DNA of 53,020 nucleotides from Promicromonospora sp. MEB111 (GCF_030209445.1 NZ_JARVSD010000017.1:1-53020); one strand, 5' to 3'; counted from the first letter of the stretch, positions 32,786-42,014 are shown. Made by a program: numbers and translations. Notes: generated by a model not told the origin, from the letters alone.

Positions 32786-33430
32786 ATGGTGCGCACCGTG
32801 GTGTTCGACGTCGGCGAGACTCTGATCGACGAGTCCCGGATCTGGCTCCGGTGGGCCGAGCGGCTCGGGGTCCCGCCGCTCACGTTCCTGGGCGTGCTCG
32901 GCGGCTGCGCCGCCCTCGACCTCTCGCACCGGGAGGCCTTCGAGCTGCTGCGACCCGGGCTGGACTACCAGGCCGAGGCCGCCGCCTGGGCGCTGGACGA
33001 CCCGGACGGGCTGCGCACGGGGTTCGACGCCGACGACCTCTATCCCGACGTCCGCCCCGCGCTGGCGGCTCTGCGCGAGGCCGGCTTCGACGTCGTCATC
33101 GCGGGGAACCAGCCACCCGAGGCGCGCGCCGCCCTGGAGGCGATGGACCTGCCGGCGAGCGCGATCCGCACCTCCGACGAGTGGGGCGTGCAGAAGCCGG
33201 AGCCGGAGTTCTTCGCCCGGGTCGCGGAGCTGTCGGGGGTCGCGCCGTCGGAGATCGCCTATGTGGGCGACCGGCTGGACAACGACGTGCTCCCCGCTGC
33301 CGACGCCGGGATGCGACCCGTCCTGCTCCGCCGCGGACCGTGGGGATACCTGCACGCGCTGCGTCCCGAGGCGGCGCGCACGACCGTGATCGACTCGCTG
33401 ACCGAGCTGCCGGCGGTGCTGGCCGGCTGA
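32786..33430 (+). CDS. HAD-superfamily hydrolase
   Basis: Protein of 214 residues with a HAD core and a helical cap (about residues 15-80). Motif I is FDVGETLID, with the nucleophile Asp8, but the usual second Asp (position 10) is Gly. Motif II is represented by VIAGNQ, motif III by the Lys in GVQKPEPEFF and motif IV by GDRLDND. The missing D+2 residue, the usual acid/base of HAD phosphatases, leaves the reaction uncertain; dehalogenase-like or non-phosphatase roles are possible. It lies 43 bases after crr but seems to have its own promoter. Its stop is 4 bases from the end of the convergent NHL gene. Confidence 0.8.
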   Translation: MVRTVVFDVGETLIDESRIWLRWAERLGVPPLTFLGVLGGCAALDLSHREAFELLRPGLDYQAEAAAWALDDPDGLRTGFDADDLYPDVRPALAALREAGFDVVIAGNQPPEARAALEAMDLPASAIRTSDEWGVQKPEPEFFARVAELSGVAPSEIAYVGDRLDNDVLPAADAGMRPVLLRRGPWGYLHALRPEAARTTVIDSLTELPAVLAG

Positions 33431-33434
33431 CCTG

Positions 33435-35369
33435 TCAGCCGCGCAGCGGCAGGGTCAGCTCCGCGGTGCCGTCCGGGGCCACGCGCACCGGCACGCCCCA
33501 GTCCTGCTGGGCCAGGTGGCAGGCGGGGAAGACGTCGGGGTCCGGCTCGCCGTTCGGCAGCAGCGGCACCTGGTCGCACGACGCCGCCTTCGCGGTCACG
33601 TGCAGCACGCCCTCGGTCACCTCGGGGTTGATCACCAGGTCACGGAACAGGTCCGTCCCGTTCCCGGCCCCTGACAGCAGCAGCTCCGGCGGGGTCGCGC
33701 TGACCTGGAGCGACGTCGACGGGCCCCAGCGGTCGTCGAGCTTCTGGCCCGGAGCGGGCGCGAACGGCACGTCGAGCCGGAGCGCACCCGCGGCCACGTC
33801 GGTGGCGGGCCGGGCGACCTTGTGCGCGCCGCCGTCGAGCACCTCGCCCGCGAGGCCCGCCGGGAGCGCCACCCGCGTGAGCCGGTGCGCCGCCGACTCC
33901 ACCACGAGCAGGTGCACGGCGTCGTCCGCTACCTCGACGAGCACGTCGGACGGCTCGGCCAGGTCCTTCGCGAGGGTCGTCACCTCGCCCGAGGCCGGGT
34001 CGTACCGGCGCACCGCCCCGTTGTACGTGTCGGCGACGACGACGCTGCCGTCCGGCAGCACCGCCACCCCGAGCGGGTGCTGCAGCAGGGCCTGGCCGGC
34101 CGCGCCGTCACGGTGCCCGAAGTCGAAGAGGCCCTGCCCGACGGCGGTCTCGAGGGTCACCTCGGTCTCGCTCACCGGCACCACGCGGCGCAGGGCGGAC
34201 GTCTCGGCGTCGGCGAGCCAGAGCACGCCGTCGGGCGCCGCCGCGAGGCCCGAGGGCTGTGCGAACCAGGCACCCTCGCCCGGGCCGTCCTCCAGGCCCT
34301 CGTTCATGGTGCCCGCGAGCAGCGAGACCTGGTCGAGGTGCGGGCCGGGGTGGAAGTCCCACAGGGTGTGGTTCCCGGCCATCGCGACGACGAACACGCC
34401 GCGCTCGGCGGACCACTCCACGTCCCACGGCGAGGAGAGCCGGACGCTCAGCGCGTCGTACGCGTCCTCGGCGTCGAACGCGCCGACGGTGCCGGCCACG
34501 TTCTCCTGGCCACCCACCATGAACTGCTGGCCGGTGCCCGCGACGGTGTGCACGGCGCCGTCGGACAGCCGCACGCCGCGCAGCGCGTGGTTGACCGTGT
34601 CGGCGACGACGACGTCGTACCCGAGCGACGACCGCAGGTCCTCCGGCACCAGGCACAGCCCGTTCGGCTCCGAGAACCGCGCCTCGTCGGGGCCGCCGTC
34701 CACCAGGCCGCGCTCGCCCGACCCGATGCGCCGCACGAGGGTCTCGCCGTCGGGCGCGAGCTCCGCGAGGGAGTGGTGCCCGGCGTCCGCGACCAGGAGG
34801 TTGCCGTTCGGCAGGGCGAGCGCCTTGGCGGGGAACCGCAGTGTGCCCGACGCCGGGGCGGGCGGCACGTACGGGCCCGAGCCGCGGTGCAGGGTGCCCT
34901 TCAGCGCGTGCTCGGCCACCAGGTCGTCCACCAGCGCCGCGATCGCGGAGCCGTGCCCCTCCCCCGCCATCTGCGCCACGATGTAGCCCTCGGGGTCGAT
35001 GACCACGAGCGTGGGCCAGGCCCGCGCGGTGTACGCGCCCCAGGTGACCAGCTCGGGGTCGTCGAGCACGGGGTGCCGCACCTCGTACCGCTCGACGGCG
35101 GCCGCGAGCGCGTCGGGGTCGGCCTCGTGCTCGAACTTCGGTGAGTGCACCCCGATGATCACGAGCTCGTCGCGGTGCCGCTCCTCGACCTCGCGCAGCT
35201 CGTCCAGGACGTGCAGGCAGTTGATGCAGCAGAAGGTCCAGAAGTCGAGCACCACGACCTTGCCGCGCAGCTCGGAGAGCGTGACGGTACGGCCTCCGGT
35301 GTTCAGCCAGCCGCGCCCGACGAGCTCGGACGCACGGACCCGGGGAAAGTTCTGGACGGTGGTGCTCAC
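33435..35369 (-). CDS. Thioredoxin-like and NHL-repeat protein (NHLRC2-like)
   Basis: Protein of 644 residues. The N-terminal thioredoxin fold carries WTFCCINC (residues 44-51; Cys48 and Cys51 form CxxC) and TLVVIDPEG. It is followed by a beta-propeller of NHL repeats (for example NGNLLVADAGHHSLAEL, YDVVVADTVNHALRGVR, DGSVVVADTYNGAVRRYDP) and a C-terminal beta-rich domain. This order matches NHLRC2-type proteins. No signal peptide is seen, so a cytosolic redox or scaffold role is likely but unproven. It starts with GTG at 35367-35369, 10 bases after a small upstream gene, with GACAAT six bases before the start. Confidence 0.85.
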   Translation of the reverse strand: MSTTVQNFPRVRASELVGRGWLNTGGRTVTLSELRGKVVVLDFWTFCCINCLHVLDELREVEERHRDELVIIGVHSPKFEHEADPDALAAAVERYEVRHPVLDDPELVTWGAYTARAWPTLVVIDPEGYIVAQMAGEGHGSAIAALVDDLVAEHALKGTLHRGSGPYVPPAPASGTLRFPAKALALPNGNLLVADAGHHSLAELAPDGETLVRRIGSGERGLVDGGPDEARFSEPNGLCLVPEDLRSSLGYDVVVADTVNHALRGVRLSDGAVHTVAGTGQQFMVGGQENVAGTVGAFDAEDAYDALSVRLSSPWDVEWSAERGVFVVAMAGNHTLWDFHPGPHLDQVSLLAGTMNEGLEDGPGEGAWFAQPSGLAAAPDGVLWLADAETSALRRVVPVSETEVTLETAVGQGLFDFGHRDGAAGQALLQHPLGVAVLPDGSVVVADTYNGAVRRYDPASGEVTTLAKDLAEPSDVLVEVADDAVHLLVVESAAHRLTRVALPAGLAGEVLDGGAHKVARPATDVAAGALRLDVPFAPAPGQKLDDRWGPSTSLQVSATPPELLLSGAGNGTDLFRDLVINPEVTEGVLHVTAKAASCDQVPLLPNGEPDPDVFPACHLAQQDWGVPVRVAPDGTAELTLPLRG

Positions 35370-35379
35370 CCGCCCATTG

Positions 35380-35595
35380 TCACTCCCGGGGCGAGGCGTC
35401 CTTGCCGCCGTCCGCCCTGCGGGCACGCCACTGCTCGACCAGCGCCTTGTCGGCCCGGCGGCGGGTGAGCTCGCTCTTGCTGGAGTGCACGGCAGCACGG
35501 TGCGCGAGCAGGGCAGCGCGGTCCCGCTCGAGGGCCCACATGAGGGCCTCCCGCACGTCGGCGCGGGTCACCCGCGCGCTCCGCGTCTCGTCCAT
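35380..35595 (-). CDS. Small basic helical protein of unknown function
   Basis: Protein of 71 residues, rich in Arg and Ala, probably one or two helices (RADVREALMWALERDRAALL, then SSKSELTRRRADKALVEQW). I do not recognise it. It lies 10 bases upstream of the NHL/thioredoxin gene on the same strand, so they are probably co-transcribed. Start choice is uncertain: ATG 35593-35595 (chosen, with AATGAT seven bases upstream) or ATG 35605-35607, which adds four residues. Confidence 0.5.
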   Translation of the reverse strand: MDETRSARVTRADVREALMWALERDRAALLAHRAAVHSSKSELTRRRADKALVEQWRARRADGGKDASPRE

Positions 35596-35764
35596 CGTCC
35601 CGATCATTCTCGCCGTTTCGTGTCCTTCGGCGTCCGGTGCGGGCGCCGCCAACGTTTCAAGAGGCTGTCGAGGATCTTTTGTGACACCTCGGGGCTTCCT
35701 GGCTTTCACCCGGCCATGGTTGGGTGTAGCAGAGGAACGTACCGCGCAAACCTGGCAGGGCGAT

Positions 35765-35779
35765 ATCCGTCTATCGGAT
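35765..35779. promoter_or_regulatory. Inverted repeat ATCCG-N5-CGGAT before the protease gene
   Basis: A short inverted repeat about 75 bases before the protease start, in a lower-GC stretch that probably contains its promoter. Function is a guess. Confidence 0.25.
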
Positions 35780-35853
35780 GACTTTCCTGGGCAGATCGGC
35801 GTGTCGCCATCTTGCTGCCGTGTCGTGTTGGTGGGTGAGGAGAGGATCAGGGC

Positions 35854-36909
35854 ATGGACCGCGACCAGGCCAGGAAGATGAAGGAGCAGCTCACAGCCTT
35901 CGCCCGAGAGCTAGCCGAGAAGCACGGGGCCGTGGCGACACCGCGGTCGCCGGGTGCGCGGACGGAGGCCGACGCCGCGGACGCCGTGCGGGCGCCCACC
36001 CTGGCGCTCGGCCTGGTGCCGCAGGGGGACGGCGAGTTCGGCATCGCGGTCCGCTACCGGCTCGGGATACCCCGGGCCCGCTCGATCGTGCGCAAGGTCT
36101 CGGCAGAGATCGGGCCCACGGCCGACGTCCGCCGCACCGGCCGCATCCGCCCGGTGAGCGAGCTCGGCCCACGTCCGCCCGCGCCGACGTCGCAGGCGGA
36201 CGGCGACACCGACCGGCGGCGTCCGCTGCGGCCCGGCATCTCCATCGGCCACGTGGGCGTCACGGCGGGCACGCTCGGTGCCTTCGTGACCCGCGCCGTG
36301 CCCGGCGACGGCCACCTGTACGCGCTGTCGAACTACCACGTGCTGGCCGGGTCCCCGGAGGCGCGGCCCGGCGACGTCGTCCTGCAGCCGGGGCCGGCGG
36401 ACGGCGGGCTGGCGCCAGGAGACCGGATCGGCGAGCTCACGCAGGTGGTGGACCTGGACTCGACCGAACCGTCGTACACGGACGCCGCGATCGCGCGCCT
36501 CGACCGGGTCCCGGTCAGCTTCGACTACCCCGTGGGGCGCGTGGTCAAGACCGCCCGCGCCCTGGGCGGTGAGATCGTCGGCAAGGTGGGCCGCACGACG
36601 GCGACCACGCGCGGGCGCGTCACGGCCATCGAGCTCGACGACGTCGTCGTCGGCTACGAGGACCTCGGCGCCCTCAACTTCGACGACCAGATCGAGATCG
36701 AGAGCCTCGACGACGGGCCGTTCTCCCGCGGCGGGGACTCGGGCGCGCTCGTCTACCGGGAGGACGGCGTGGCCGTCGGTCTGCTCTTCGCCGGGTCGGA
36801 GTCCGGCGGGCGCAGCGGCAAGGGACTCACCTACGCCAACCCGATCGACCAGGTCCTTGAGATACTGGGCGTGGAGCTGGCGAGGGAGCAGGCGCATCCG
36901 TTCGCATGA
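35854..36909 (+). CDS. Trypsin-like serine protease with N-terminal regulatory domain
   Basis: Protein of 351 residues. The C-terminal two-thirds is a chymotrypsin-fold protease with the triad His162 (LSNYHVLAG), Asp210 (YTDAAIARL) and Ser296 (RGGDSGALV). Residues 1-105 form a separate domain with LALGLVPQGDGEFGIAVRY and an Arg/Ile-rich segment, joined by a Pro-rich linker. There is no signal peptide or membrane helix, unusual for a trypsin-like enzyme, so it is probably cytosolic. A ribosome-binding stretch (GAGGAGAGGATC) precedes the ATG. The small gene at 37171 encodes a protein resembling its N-terminal domain. Substrate unknown. Confidence 0.8.
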   Translation: MDRDQARKMKEQLTAFARELAEKHGAVATPRSPGARTEADAADAVRAPTLALGLVPQGDGEFGIAVRYRLGIPRARSIVRKVSAEIGPTADVRRTGRIRPVSELGPRPPAPTSQADGDTDRRRPLRPGISIGHVGVTAGTLGAFVTRAVPGDGHLYALSNYHVLAGSPEARPGDVVLQPGPADGGLAPGDRIGELTQVVDLDSTEPSYTDAAIARLDRVPVSFDYPVGRVVKTARALGGEIVGKVGRTTATTRGRVTAIELDDVVVGYEDLGALNFDDQIEIESLDDGPFSRGGDSGALVYREDGVAVGLLFAGSESGGRSGKGLTYANPIDQVLEILGVELAREQAHPFA

Positions 36910-37170
36910 GGTCCGCGACGGCCCGCATCCACCCCGGACGAGCCCGGGCGTCTCGGGTGATGTTCGGCATGCGCACCAGCGTTTCCCCCGTCGGGCGTGT
37001 CGCGTTCGGCGGCCGGGGCGATGGGCGTGTCCGCACGGCGCGTCGCGGCCTGCAACCCTGCTGACCTGCGGCGCTGCCCAGGGTGCCCCGGTGTGCCCCG
37101 CGGCCCCTTCCGGCCCCGGTGGAAGGGGGTAGACACGGGGGACACAATGGATGACCAGGAGGTGATCGGG

Positions 37171-37515
37171 ATGGCAACACTCGACGAGGCTCGGTCGGCA
37201 AAAGCCGCATTGCGGAAAAACGTCGCCGGGCTCGACGGTGTGATCGGGGTTGGCGTCGCCCCAGAGTTCACGGCGTCAATCGGCCAGCCACCACGTGAGA
37301 ATCTCGCTCGAAAGCAAGCGCAGCCCGGCACGTCCGGCAGGTCGCCGGTCGAAGTGCTCTCCGAGGACGAGCTGGTCGAACAGGTGGCAGGACCCGGCGG
37401 TAGCTGGGTGCTGCAGGTCAACGTGACGGACGCCCGTCTCGTGGACAAGATCCCCGAGGAGATCGACGACGTCGCGGTGCGCGTGCGCGTCGTGGGCGCC
37501 GTTCGGGCGGGCTGA
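37171..37515 (+). CDS. Small protein resembling the N-terminal domain of the upstream protease
   Basis: Protein of 114 residues without known motif. The pattern VIGVGVAPE, then WVLQVNVTDARLVDKIPEEI and VAVRVRVVGAV resembles the protease segment LALGLVP, FGIAVRYR, RSIVRKVSAEIG and DVRRTGRI in order and character. The ATG at 37171 was chosen because AGGAGG lies 8 bases upstream; an earlier in-frame ATG at 37147 has no such site. It follows the protease by 261 bases. It could be a partner, inhibitor or substrate of the protease, or an unrelated domain; this is inference. Confidence 0.6.
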   Translation: MATLDEARSAKAALRKNVAGLDGVIGVGVAPEFTASIGQPPRENLARKQAQPGTSGRSPVEVLSEDELVEQVAGPGGSWVLQVNVTDARLVDKIPEEIDDVAVRVRVVGAVRAG

Positions 37516-37584
37516 CGCCCGGAGCCGGCCCGGCGCCGGAGCAGAGCGGACGCATCACCCGCTCCACCCCGGCGCAACGTTCGG

Positions 37585-39762
37585 TCAGCCGAGCGTCGCC
37601 GGCAGCTCGGGCGTCTCGCCGAGCACCCGCTCGGCGAGGAAGGCGGACACCACCTGGTACCAGACCTTGGCGTTCTGCGGGGTCAGGATCCAGTGGTTCT
37701 CGTCCGGGTAGTACAGGAACCGGTGCACGGTCTCGCCGTCGTCGGACGCCGGGAGGCCCGACTTCGTGAGCAGCTCGAACCACAGGCGCAGGCCCTCGCC
37801 CACCGGGACCCGGTAGTCCTTGTCCCCGTGGATCACGAGCATCGGGGTCCGGATGTCACCCACCGCCAGGTGCGGGCTGTTCTCCAGCGCCATCTCCGGC
37901 GTCATCTCGCGCGCCCAGTAGAACGAGGCGTCCGTGGTGGGGCCGAACTGGTCCAGCGCCCACAGGCTCGCGTGCGTCACGACGGCCTGGAACCGGTCGG
38001 TGTGCCCGGCCACCCAGTTGGCCATGTACCCGCCGAACGAGCCTCCCATCGCGGCCGTGCGGGTCTCGTCGATCTCGGGCAGCGCCTCCGCGGCGTCCGT
38101 GATCGCCATCAGGTCCGTGAACGGCGCCCTGCCCCAGGCACCCCAGCCGCGCTGCACGAACTCCTGGCCGTACCCGGTCGACAGCGCGGGGTCCGGCAGC
38201 AGCACGGCGTAGCCCTGGGCGACCATCAGCCAGGGGTTCCAGCGCCAGCTCCACGCGTTCCACGAGCCCAGCGGGCCGCCGTGGATCCACAGCAGGAGCG
38301 GGGCCTTGGCCTCCGGGCCGACGTCGGCGGGCAGCGCGAGCCAGGCGCGCACGCGCGTGCCGTCCTCGGCGGTGGTCTCGACCTCCGTCAGCGTGCCCGG
38401 CAGGGCCGGGGCCGGAACGGGCGAGCGCAGGAGGGTCGCCGCGACCGGCGTCCGCTCCCCCGCGGCACCCGACGCGGCGAACGCCGCCAGGTCGACGCGG
38501 ACCGGCTCCGCGGGAGCCGCGTAGGAGCTCCGCAGCGCGAAGAGGGTCGCGCCGTCGGGGGTGACGGAGAGGTCCGAGAAGACCGCGTCGTCCGACGTCA
38601 CCTTCTCGACGACCACGTCGGCGCCGGGCAGCGACCCCGAGAACGTGAGCAGGAAGACCGGGCCGCGGCCGTCGTCGTCGGCCTGGACCAGCAGGCCGCT
38701 CCCGTCCGGGAGCCAGGTGGGGCGACCGGGCCAGCGGTCCCAGTCGTCCGCGAGGACCACGGGCTCCGCGGAGCCGTCCGTCGGCACCAGGGCGAGCCGG
38801 ACCACGGGCGCCTCGTCCGGGGACGAGATCGACTCGGTCACGTAGGCCACCCAGGCGCCGTCGGGCGAGATGCGCGGGGCGCCGGTGTCCGCGTCCGGGT
38901 CGTCCACCAGGACGCGCCGCTCGCCGGTGCTGGTGTCGTGCACGACCAGGGTGCCGCGTACGGCCGCGCCGGGGTCGCTCACGTTCCAGGTGGTGACGAG
39001 GGTCGTACCGTCGGCGGACAGGTCCGCGGCGTGGTCCGTCAGGTGCCGCCCCGCGCCGGTGAGGTCGCGCAGGTGGAGGTGCTTGCCCGGCGTCTCCTCG
39101 TCGGCCGCCGGGGTGGCTCCCTCGGCACGCGGGGCCTTCGGCAGCGGGGCCGCGGGCTCGTCCACGAGCGACGCGAGGTCGCCGACCAGGCGCCGCTCCT
39201 CGTCCGGGCCCAGGTCGTGGTCCCAGAGCCGCACCGGGTAACCGCTGTGCAGGATCGCCGAGACCTTCTGGTCCTTGCGGGCCTTCCGGAGCTCGGCGTC
39301 CTGTGCCAGGTCCTTCGCGGAGGGCAGGAGGCTCGCGCCGACGCTCACCGTGTCGGCGTCACGCGCCACGAGCGGGCCGGAGACGCCACCCTGCGGGGAC
39401 GCGATCACGCGGGCCTCGCCGCCGCCCGCCGGCAGGAGCCAGAGCGCCGACCTGGGCTCGTCGGCGCCCTTGCCGTCGGGGTCGGGCCGGGCCGAGGTGA
39501 ACAGGAGGTCGCCGGACCGCGTGAAGACGGCGGACGACTCACCCTTCGCGGACCGGGTCAGCCGCCGTGCCGGTGCCTCGCCCGCCGGGTCCACCTCCCA
39601 GAGGGCGGTGCGGTAGGCCGTGCGCTCGCCGTCGAGCGTCTGCAGGGTGGCGACGAGCCGGGTGCCGTCCGGACTGGCGGTGAGGCCGGTGAGGCGCGGG
39701 ATCGCCACGTACTGGTCGAGGTCGTGGAACGGGGTCTGCGGGGTCTGCGGAGATTCGCTCAC
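37585..39762 (-). CDS. S9-family peptidase (prolyl oligopeptidase / acylaminoacyl-peptidase type)
   Basis: Protein of 725 residues: an N-terminal beta-propeller with PD40-type repeats (DGTRLVAT, SPDGAWVAYV, TPDGATLFAL) and a C-terminal alpha/beta hydrolase domain. The triad is Ser575 (GGSFGGYMANW), Asp649 (HGDKDYRVP) and His690 (PDENHW). It would cleave short peptides in the cytosol; no signal peptide is visible. It starts with GTG at 39760-39762, in the same direction as the CopD-CtaG gene, which ends 48 bases upstream. It is convergent with the small protease-linked gene. Confidence 0.92.
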   Translation of the reverse strand: MSESPQTPQTPFHDLDQYVAIPRLTGLTASPDGTRLVATLQTLDGERTAYRTALWEVDPAGEAPARRLTRSAKGESSAVFTRSGDLLFTSARPDPDGKGADEPRSALWLLPAGGGEARVIASPQGGVSGPLVARDADTVSVGASLLPSAKDLAQDAELRKARKDQKVSAILHSGYPVRLWDHDLGPDEERRLVGDLASLVDEPAAPLPKAPRAEGATPAADEETPGKHLHLRDLTGAGRHLTDHAADLSADGTTLVTTWNVSDPGAAVRGTLVVHDTSTGERRVLVDDPDADTGAPRISPDGAWVAYVTESISSPDEAPVVRLALVPTDGSAEPVVLADDWDRWPGRPTWLPDGSGLLVQADDDGRGPVFLLTFSGSLPGADVVVEKVTSDDAVFSDLSVTPDGATLFALRSSYAAPAEPVRVDLAAFAASGAAGERTPVAATLLRSPVPAPALPGTLTEVETTAEDGTRVRAWLALPADVGPEAKAPLLLWIHGGPLGSWNAWSWRWNPWLMVAQGYAVLLPDPALSTGYGQEFVQRGWGAWGRAPFTDLMAITDAAEALPEIDETRTAAMGGSFGGYMANWVAGHTDRFQAVVTHASLWALDQFGPTTDASFYWAREMTPEMALENSPHLAVGDIRTPMLVIHGDKDYRVPVGEGLRLWFELLTKSGLPASDDGETVHRFLYYPDENHWILTPQNAKVWYQVVSAFLAERVLGETPELPATLG

Positions 39763-39810
39763 GCGGCCGTCCTATCACGCCGGAACGAGGCCGGGCACGG
39801 ATTTACGTCG

Positions 39811-41856
39811 TCAGCCCTCCCCGCGCCGCGCCGCCTGCTCCGCCTTCTTGGCGAGCATCTCGTTGTACGCCTCCAGCTCGGCGTCGCCGTCCCGCTCCGC
39901 CTTGCGGTCGGTGCGCCGGGCCTCGCGCGCGTCGGACCGGGTCCAGGAGATCGCGACGCCGACGGCGAGCAGCAGGGTCGGCAGCTCGCCGATGCCCCAC
40001 GCGACGGCGCCGCCCTTCTGCTGGTCCACGATCGCGCTCGGTCCCCACGGGCGGCCCATGAGCCCGAACCAGTCGGGGACGAGCAGGGCCGTGCCCGACG
40101 TCAGCGTGACGCCGAAGAACGCGTGGAAGGCCATCGTGGCGAACAGCAGCACGAGCCGCATCGGGTACCCCGGCCGGGACGGGCCCGGGTCGACGCCGAT
40201 CAGCGCGTTCGCGAAGAGGTATCCGACGAGCGTGAAGTGCAGGATCATCCACAGGTGGCCGGCGTAGGTGGTCAGGGCCAGCTCGAACAGGGGCGTGAAG
40301 TAGAAGACGACCATCCCGCCGGCGAACAGGACGGCGGCCACGATCGGGTTCGCGAGGAACCGGCCCCAGGCCGAGTGCACCAGCAGCAGGATCCACTCGC
40401 GAGGCCCGCGGGAGTCGTCCTTGCGCGAGGGGACGGCCCGGGCGAGCAGGGTGACCGGCGCGGCCAGCACGAGGAAGATCGGCACCACCATGGCCAGGAT
40501 CATGTGCTGGACCATGTGGGCGCTGAACAGCACGTGGCCGTAGACGGCCGCGCCGCCGTTCGTGGCCCAGAAGAGCACCACGATCCCCAGGCACCAGGAG
40601 ACGGTGCGGCCCACCGGCCACGCGTCCCCGCGCTTGCGCAGCCGGAGCGCCCACCGGACGTACACGATCAGGGCGGCCGCGCACGCGAACGCCACGATGA
40701 CGTCCCACTGGAACTCGGTGAGCCACCGCAGCGCCGTCGGCTCGGGCGGCAACGGGTGGCCGGTGACGATCTCGGCCGGGGTCGGGTCTGTGATCGCGTC
40801 GTCGGGCACAGGAGGCGCCGTGGAGCCGAGGGCGACCGCCACGCCGGACACCGCGCCCATCACCCCGACCTCCACCGCGGCGAGGCGCCAGAACAGGCCG
40901 ACCGCCGCGTTCCTCGTGGTGCCGGCGGACAGGCGCGCGACGACGGTGCTGCGGTGCAGCCAGCCCAGGCCGCCCAGCACGATCAGCAGCACGGCCTTGA
41001 CCACGATCAGGATGCCGTAGTCGGTGCCGAGCTGGTCGAGCGACCCGATCCGGATCCAGGCACTGACCAGGCCGGAGACGGCGACGGCGGCGAAGCACCA
41101 GATCGCGATCGCGGAGTACCGCCGGATCACGTCGGCGGTCGCGGCGTACCGCAGCCCGACGAGGACGATCGCGGCCAGCCCACCGATCCAGAGGGCGGCG
41201 CCGCCCAGGTGCAGGAACAGGGCCGAGATCGCGAGGTCGTGGCTGGCGGCGCCGGCGGCGTGGCCCGTGGACGACTGCATGCCGAGGGCGACCAGCGGCA
41301 GCGCCATCGTGCACAGGGCGCCGACCGAGCCCCGCACGAGGAGTGCGACGGCGGCGGTGAGCGCGGCGACGATCACGATCCCCAGGTAGGTACGGCCCAC
41401 CGGTATGGTCGAGACGTACTCCATCAGGGCCGGGCCGAACGTCGGCGAGTCCAGGGGCAGGTACGTGGACCACGAGAACCGCAGCACGAGCTGCACCAGC
41501 GCGGCGACGGTCCACACTCCGGCGGCCACGCCCGCGACCCCGATCGCGCGGTCCACGAGCGGCCCGCGCGGCAGCACCCAGGCCGCCAGCGCGAGCGTGC
41601 CGACGGTCACGGCCACGGCCAGCTCGGTGGTCACGGTGGCGACGGGCACGCCCCAGCGCACCAGCACACCCGGGTCCGCGAAGTTGGCGAACGCGGTGAA
41701 CGCCCCGGAGAACGCGCCGGCCGCGAAGAGGGCGGCCAGCGCCACGAGCCCCGCGACGGGCAGGGCCACGCCGAGCCACGAGGGGCTGGTCGGGCCGCTC
41801 TCGGTGCTCTTCCGGGCGGTTCTGCTGGTCCCGTTCCGGGCGTCGGTGGGTGTCAC
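39811..41856 (-). CDS. Membrane fusion protein: CopD-like plus CtaG-like domains
   Basis: Integral membrane protein of 681 residues with about 15 helices. The N-terminal half is a copper-resistance D (CopD) domain (HDLAISALFLHLGGAALWIGG, then AVAVSGLVSAWIR). The C-terminal half is a caa3-type CtaG domain (FSAHMVQHMILAMVVPIFLV, with conserved His residues). CtaG assists copper insertion into cytochrome oxidase; the fusion implies copper uptake and delivery at the membrane. The C-terminal tail is charged. It starts with GTG at 41854-41856 with TAGGCT seven bases upstream; the frame open 27 codons further is out of character. Confidence 0.88.
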   Translation of the reverse strand: MTPTDARNGTSRTARKSTESGPTSPSWLGVALPVAGLVALAALFAAGAFSGAFTAFANFADPGVLVRWGVPVATVTTELAVAVTVGTLALAAWVLPRGPLVDRAIGVAGVAAGVWTVAALVQLVLRFSWSTYLPLDSPTFGPALMEYVSTIPVGRTYLGIVIVAALTAAVALLVRGSVGALCTMALPLVALGMQSSTGHAAGAASHDLAISALFLHLGGAALWIGGLAAIVLVGLRYAATADVIRRYSAIAIWCFAAVAVSGLVSAWIRIGSLDQLGTDYGILIVVKAVLLIVLGGLGWLHRSTVVARLSAGTTRNAAVGLFWRLAAVEVGVMGAVSGVAVALGSTAPPVPDDAITDPTPAEIVTGHPLPPEPTALRWLTEFQWDVIVAFACAAALIVYVRWALRLRKRGDAWPVGRTVSWCLGIVVLFWATNGGAAVYGHVLFSAHMVQHMILAMVVPIFLVLAAPVTLLARAVPSRKDDSRGPREWILLLVHSAWGRFLANPIVAAVLFAGGMVVFYFTPLFELALTTYAGHLWMILHFTLVGYLFANALIGVDPGPSRPGYPMRLVLLFATMAFHAFFGVTLTSGTALLVPDWFGLMGRPWGPSAIVDQQKGGAVAWGIGELPTLLLAVGVAISWTRSDAREARRTDRKAERDGDAELEAYNEMLAKKAEQAARRGEG

Positions 41857-41863
41857 ACGGTCC

Positions 41864-41869
41864 AGCCTA
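41864..41869 (-). promoter_or_regulatory. -10 box of a leaderless CopD-CtaG promoter
   Basis: TAGGCT on the minus strand ends 7 bases before the GTG start; no Shine-Dalgarno sequence. Confidence 0.45.
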
Positions 41870-42014
41870 GGCGCGCCGGGCAGCGGTTCTGACCGCCCGC
41901 GGACGTCCCGTTGACCACACCGCGGGCATACCGCCACCGGGACTTTCGAAGAAATTCAGGAAAAGTTGGGAGGGATTATGCACCAAACCCAACCCTTTAG
42001 CCCTCTTCTGCGTT

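Noticed and set aside
37693-41892. Plus-strand open frame of about 1400 codons
   Set aside because: It is antisense to the S9 peptidase and CopD-CtaG genes, both with clear motifs. High GC makes long antisense frames common, and its translation is Arg/Gly/His-rich without domains.
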